Assembly: GCA_041946825.1 (NCBI GenBank)
Contig: JBHGBD010000021.1
Location: 17,630 to 81,629, forward strand
Length of the DNA stretch: 64,000 bases
Origin: CAZTHM01 sp041946825
GTDB lineage: Bacteria; Acidobacteriota; Terriglobia; UBA7540
Direction: 5' to 3'
Positions 60,592 through 64,000 of this stretch are shown here, one piece after another (the first letter of the stretch is position 1; each line of letters begins with the position of its first letter). A model generated the notes under the pieces. The model saw nothing but the letters and a program-made list of their open reading frames with translations, ran no database searches and was not told the DNA's origin. Made by a program: the position numbers and the translations under genes.

Positions 60592-61989
60592 ATGAACAAA
60601 GCCGCAGAGATCATCCTGGCGCTGGTCATCGTTGGCGTGACGCTGGCATTCGGAGGCGTTCAGCCCATCAGCTACTCGCTGATGGAAGTGATCCTTTTCC
60701 TTACTGTTCTCGTTCTCCTTTTGCGGCAGACGCGGATCAATGAAGCGCGCGTGCCCCTGCCGGTCTGGCCATTCCTCTTCGCCGGTCTCGTGGTGCTGCA
60801 ATTGATTCCTCTTCCCGTGGGACTCGTGGGGATGCTTTCCCCTGAACGTCTGACGGATTGGAATATTGGAATTACGGACTCCGCTCCGAGGAGCTGGGCA
60901 ACCCTCAGCGTTTATCCCCACGAAACCATCCTCGTCCTGATGCGCTTGCTCGCGTACCTGAGCGGCTTCGTTATCGCGGCCCAGGTTTTTGACTCCCGGA
61001 AAGGGCAAAGCAGCTTGTTGCGCATCCTCATCTTTCTCGGCCTTTTCGAGGCGGGCTACGGGATTGTTCAGTACACTACCGGTTGGCAAAAGATCTTCAC
61101 TTACACCAAGAAGTATGACCTGGAAGAGGCGACGGGAACTTACATCAACCGCAATCATTTCGCGGGCCTGCTCGAACTCATCATCCCCCTGGTCCTGGCC
61201 TCGATCTTTTATTCATTCCAAGCCTGGACAAGCCGGCGACACATGGGCCACACGGGGCGACGTGACAGCGGAAGAAACCTGGCTGCTTCTCAATCCCTAT
61301 TTTATCTTTTTCTCCTCGTCCTGATGGTTGTGGCGGTTATCTTCTCGCGTTCACGAATGGGGATCCTCGTCACGGTATTTTCGATTGTCTTTCTCGCCTT
61401 GTTGGCGCAGCTTCAGTTGCGGAAGAAGGTTTGGATGGTCGGAGTATTCCTCTTCATGGCCTGTGTGCTGGGTTATGGGCTGTGGATCGGGCTTGCCCCC
61501 GTGCTCGCGCGGTTCGAAGTCGTTCACGATCCCAATTATCTCCAGGTCGAAGGGCGAGTCGCCATCTGGAAGGACACAGTTCGCCTTCTCCGCGACTATC
61601 CTTTGACGGGCAGCGGCCTGGGCACGTTCGGAATTGTCTTTCGAAAGTACCAGACGGCTCTGGTGGATGCCTCCGTAGATCACGCCCACAATGACTACCT
61701 CGAGGTTGCCGCTGACACGGGCTTGCTTGGAGCCCTGCTCCTGTTTGTCCCGATCTTTTGCCTTCTGGGGAAAATGGTTCTTTCCTTCCTGGCGGAAGCG
61801 CGCGGGTACCGGAGGGCCGTGGTTCTCGGGTGCATCGGGAGCACGATGGGTCTGCTTCTTCATAGCGTCACGGACTTCAACCTGCAAATCCCTGCCAACG
61901 CGCTTATCTTCTCAACCATCCTGGGAATCGGTTACAAGGCTTCCTGCGTCAAGTATGAGGGGGAAGCTGGCCCGCCCGGCGGGAGATAA
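60592..61989 (+). CDS. O-antigen ligase/polymerase, Wzy_C family
   Basis: The 465-residue product has about 10-12 membrane helices and the Wzy_C (WaaL/ExoQ-like) segment in the last third, with RVAIWKDTVRLLRDYPLTGS, GLGTFGIVF and DHAHNDYLEVAADTGLLG; the HAHNDYL His-Asp region is the usual conserved loop. It should join polymer to an acceptor, or repeat units to each other. The ATG at 60592 lies directly before the first helix, and the open frame up to 60388 overlaps rfbD and is not coding. A second, unrelated polymerase lies at 23291. Confidence 0.88.
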   Translation: MNKAAEIILALVIVGVTLAFGGVQPISYSLMEVILFLTVLVLLLRQTRINEARVPLPVWPFLFAGLVVLQLIPLPVGLVGMLSPERLTDWNIGITDSAPRSWATLSVYPHETILVLMRLLAYLSGFVIAAQVFDSRKGQSSLLRILIFLGLFEAGYGIVQYTTGWQKIFTYTKKYDLEEATGTYINRNHFAGLLELIIPLVLASIFYSFQAWTSRRHMGHTGRRDSGRNLAASQSLFYLFLLVLMVVAVIFSRSRMGILVTVFSIVFLALLAQLQLRKKVWMVGVFLFMACVLGYGLWIGLAPVLARFEVVHDPNYLQVEGRVAIWKDTVRLLRDYPLTGSGLGTFGIVFRKYQTALVDASVDHAHNDYLEVAADTGLLGALLLFVPIFCLLGKMVLSFLAEARGYRRAVVLGCIGSTMGLLLHSVTDFNLQIPANALIFSTILGIGYKASCVKYEGEAGPPGGR

Positions 61990-62038
61990 GCAGCAGAGGG
62001 TCACCCTCCGTGCCGCGACGAAATGGGTTCGTCTGTCC

Positions 62039-63346
62039 CTAGCGCGTGGGATTGCCCTCGGCGGGCAGCGGCGTGAGGCTGATGTCATCCAGCCAGACTT
62101 TGCCGGCAATCAGGTTGTCGAGTTTAGTGCTGGGAGCGCGCGCGGTGTTGACAATAATCAGGTCGGTTTTCGGGCCGGTCGTAAATTCCAGGACCACTGG
62201 CGTCCAACCCCCGGAAGTACCCGTAACCGCCTCGGACAGCTTGTTCAGCAGGGTTATATCGTAGGCATCGCGGACCTGCAACCGTGGGCCGCTGTCCGTA
62301 GTAATGCCTTCGCATTTCAGAAAGCCCGTCAACCTGTAGGATCGCCCCGGCTCCACGCTCACGTATTGCAAGACGTGGTTGTAACTCACGTTCTCGTTAC
62401 CGGAGAAGCGTATGAGGAGCGAATGGCTGGGGGAATGGTACGTGCTCCCGTCTAAGCCGGCGTAAACGCCTTTGACCGGCACGATGCGCCAGTCGAATCC
62501 CAGGTTCAGGACTTCCTCCTCGAAGTCACCGTTGACCAGCAGATTCTGCGGGGTGGGTTGGTAGTTGGGTTTGATCAACCCCTTGTCTCGAAGGTCTTCC
62601 CAAACATGGTGGGCTTCCGCCGGCAAGCGAGCGCCAATGAGTTCGTCCATGTATGCGGCGGCGATGCTGGCAGGGAAATTCTCTCGGCTCGCGGCGATCC
62701 GTTTCCACACGCCTCCTGCTTCCGCGTACCGCTTTTCCGTCAACAGGAAATAGAGGTAGTCAATCTCCGTGGTAACCCGATCGGGTATGAGCCGCTCGAG
62801 AATCTCCTGACCGTTATCGGTCGCCTTCCATGCCGTCTTGAAAAGGATCTGGTTGTATTGTCGGGTCCCCGCCAGGACAAACCGGAAATGCCGGAAAGCT
62901 TCGTTGCTATCGCCTCGCAGCAGGAAGAAGTTCCCAATGACCCACTGAATGGAGGGGATGTTGGGGGCCAGGAAATCGGCGCGTCGCAGGCAGGCTTCGG
63001 CCTCCGCTTCCTTCCCTTGAAAGCCAAAGGCCGCGGCCAGTTCGAGCCAGGGCTGGGGATCGCGAGGATTCAACGCCGCCGCCTGGCGCAAGCTGTCCAT
63101 GGCCAGAACAGGGTTGATGTCGGGGAGGTTGTATTGAGCCATACGGCCGATCCGCAGGCTGTATTCAGAATTGCCCGGGTCGAGCCAGGCAGCGGTTTGC
63201 AGGTCCTTGAGCGTGAGCCGGTGCGAAATAAGCGTGGCCACGTAGGTCTTGGCGACCCAAACGATCAGGCCGAACACCACCGCTACTTCGAGCACTTTCA
63301 CCAACCGTCGACTGAACCTGTTCTTGAGTATCAGTTCCATGATCAT
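62039..63346 (-). CDS. Membrane-anchored helical-repeat protein with C-terminal beta domain
   Basis: The product, about 435 residues, has one N-terminal membrane helix (VLEVAVVFGLIVWVAKTYV), then TPR-like helical repeats (DLQTAAWLDPGNSEYSLRIG, DSLRQAAALNPRDPQPWLEL, KEAEAEACLRRADFLAPN) to about residue 260, and from about 270 a beta-sandwich of carbohydrate-binding character (LLVNGDFEEEVLNLGFDWRI, then YVSVEPGRSYRLTGFLK). The domain is exposed outside the inner membrane. It could be an assembly or binding partner for the polymer. Several start codons (63358 TTG, 63346 ATG, 63340 ATG) lack a clear ribosome site. Confidence 0.75.
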   Translation of the reverse strand: MIMELILKNRFSRRLVKVLEVAVVFGLIVWVAKTYVATLISHRLTLKDLQTAAWLDPGNSEYSLRIGRMAQYNLPDINPVLAMDSLRQAAALNPRDPQPWLELAAAFGFQGKEAEAEACLRRADFLAPNIPSIQWVIGNFFLLRGDSNEAFRHFRFVLAGTRQYNQILFKTAWKATDNGQEILERLIPDRVTTEIDYLYFLLTEKRYAEAGGVWKRIAASRENFPASIAAAYMDELIGARLPAEAHHVWEDLRDKGLIKPNYQPTPQNLLVNGDFEEEVLNLGFDWRIVPVKGVYAGLDGSTYHSPSHSLLIRFSGNENVSYNHVLQYVSVEPGRSYRLTGFLKCEGITTDSGPRLQVRDAYDITLLNKLSEAVTGTSGGWTPVVLEFTTGPKTDLIIVNTARAPSTKLDNLIAGKVWLDDISLTPLPAEGNPTR

Positions 63347-63883
63347 TTCACATCGCAAAGGGCTTCGATCACTTCTTGTTGCCGCGCCTATGCTAGCAGA
63401 ACCGGGTGTCGAACAAAATACGATTGGTGCTCTATTGAGGTGGATCGAATTTGCACAACGGTGTCATCTCGCTACCAGTCTCACCAGTGTGCTGCGCAGT
63501 GCGGATTGGAGCATACGCCGGCTTTTTCCGAAAGAGTCATTGCCCTTTGCCGATGGTGCTGTCTCTTTGCTGCCTAGAAGCTGGCGCAGCCCGAGCTCCG
63601 CTTCGCCTGCTGTGCTCCGATGGCAGGCACTGCGGGCAAGGGCCATGACTAAGGGACGAGCCGAATTACCGCAAGAAAGTGAACTAACCGAGGGGGAAGG
63701 GTTCTAACGACGCGGCAATAAAGAGAAAGCCCGTCATCGCAGGCGCGTCTGACGTTTCTCAGAAAAAATCTCTTGACAAGTCGGAATCCCCCTTATAGAC
63801 TGCCGTCCGATTTTCGAAATAGGACAGCATTCCTGGTTCAGATGCTGCAGGTGTCAGCCCAACAGTCGAAGGGAGAAGCAGCC
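63347..63883. other. Intergenic region before the last gene
   Basis: This 537-base gap contains the promoter-like pair at 63773-63801 and a ribosome site GAAGGGAGAAG near 63868. The plus-strand frame that crosses it from 63249 to 63707 is mostly antisense to the helical-repeat gene and shows no family features, so I do not call it. Confidence 0.5.
63773..63801 (+). promoter_or_regulatory. Promoter of the exported protein at the window end
   Basis: TTGACA (63773-63778) and TAGACT (63796-63801) are separated by 17 bases, about 83 bases before the ATG at 63884. TATAGA at 63794 is an overlapping alternative -10. It has the same layout as the pairs at 1000-1028 and 7087-7115. Confidence 0.55.
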
Positions 63884-64000
63884 ATGTTCAGCAAAAAACG
63901 GATAGCGCTCGTGATGGTGTTTGCCCTGGCCCTGGCCGTGGTGCCGGCCTTTGCGGGTTCGGCGGTGGTAGGCTCAGTGGCGGGGAGCATGAATGCCACA
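63884..64000 (+). CDS. Exported protein, N-terminal fragment
   Basis: An ATG with GAAGGGAGAAG upstream begins a typical signal peptide (MFSKKRIALVMVFALALAV, cleavage near AFAG at about residue 24). The frame runs open past the window edge with SAVVGSVAGSMNAT. Such beginnings occur in FecR-like or surface proteins, but 39 residues are too few to decide. The promoter at 63773 suggests strong expression. Confidence 0.75.
   Translation, partial: MFSKKRIALVMVFALALAVVPAFAGSAVVGSVAGSMNAT

Noticed and set aside
12669..63346. Exosortase/PEP-CTERM-linked polysaccharide system
   Set aside because: No exosortase or PEP-CTERM tail was recognised among the products, although Wza/Wzc-like and TPR genes often accompany such systems.

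Overview
The window looks like a chromosomal segment of a GC-rich, free-living, Gram-negative bacterium. A Hanks-type kinase, an outer-membrane porin, a Wza/Wzc-type export pair, a NodU-type carbamoyltransferase cassette and a long mosaic polysaccharide locus together fit Acidobacteriota best. That assignment is an inference from gene content and style; no rRNA or other phylogenetic marker lies in the window. No tRNA, rRNA, CRISPR array, insertion sequence or phage integrase was seen.

Layout. Positions 1-12.2 kb hold household and accessory genes: a truncated Ser/Thr kinase (minus), a secreted LssY-C protein, two small proteins, an arginine operon argR-argG-argH with a plausible ArgR operator over the argR start, a possible orphan RNA unit at 7.1-7.4 kb, a metallophosphoesterase (minus), a coiled-coil porin followed by a secreted cupredoxin-like protein, and a minus-strand pair of membrane proteins of unknown role.

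From 12.7 kb to 63.3 kb almost every gene serves surface-polysaccharide synthesis. In order: a DegT aminotransferase and UDP-sugar dehydrogenase (minus), a polysaccharide deacetylase, an AlgD-like GDP-mannose dehydrogenase, Wza-like export protein, Wzc-like tyrosine kinase, Wzx-type flippase, Wzy-type polymerase and a secreted repeat-rich protein (16-27 kb); a CDP-hexose set with a C-methyltransferase (27.3-31.7 kb); three glycosyltransferases (31.8-35.2 kb); GDP-D-rhamnose genes gmd-rmd (35.3-37.3 kb); a reductase, a WecA-like phosphoglycosyltransferase and a WbpM-like dehydratase (37.3-41.4 kb), which together could make and load a QuiNAc-type first sugar; rfbA and an arylsulfotransferase-like exported protein (41.5-44.6 kb); rfbC (minus); a plus operon of GT2, aminotransferase, GT-C enzyme and methyltransferase (45.8-50.1 kb); a minus operon of SxtJ-like protein, carbamoyltransferase, DUF5989 protein, two tandem SGNH proteins, FkbM methyltransferase and a GT-C enzyme (58.3-50.2 kb); rfbB, rfbD and a Wzy_C ligase/polymerase (58.7-62.0 kb); and a membrane-anchored helical-repeat protein (minus). 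A new exported protein begins at 63,884 and runs off the end.

Taken together, the locus could supply dTDP-L-rhamnose, GDP-D-rhamnose, a CDP-linked branched 6-deoxyhexose, a GDP-hexuronic acid and a QuiNAc/FucNAc-type primer. It could decorate the product by carbamoylation, methylation and possibly sulfation or esterification, and export it by a Wzx/Wzy/Wza/Wzc route. Most genes are translationally coupled by ATGA, GTGA or TTGA overlaps. The least described parts are the carbamoylation/SGNH operon, the CDP-sugar operon, the secreted protein after the polymerase and the orphan transcript near 7.1 kb.
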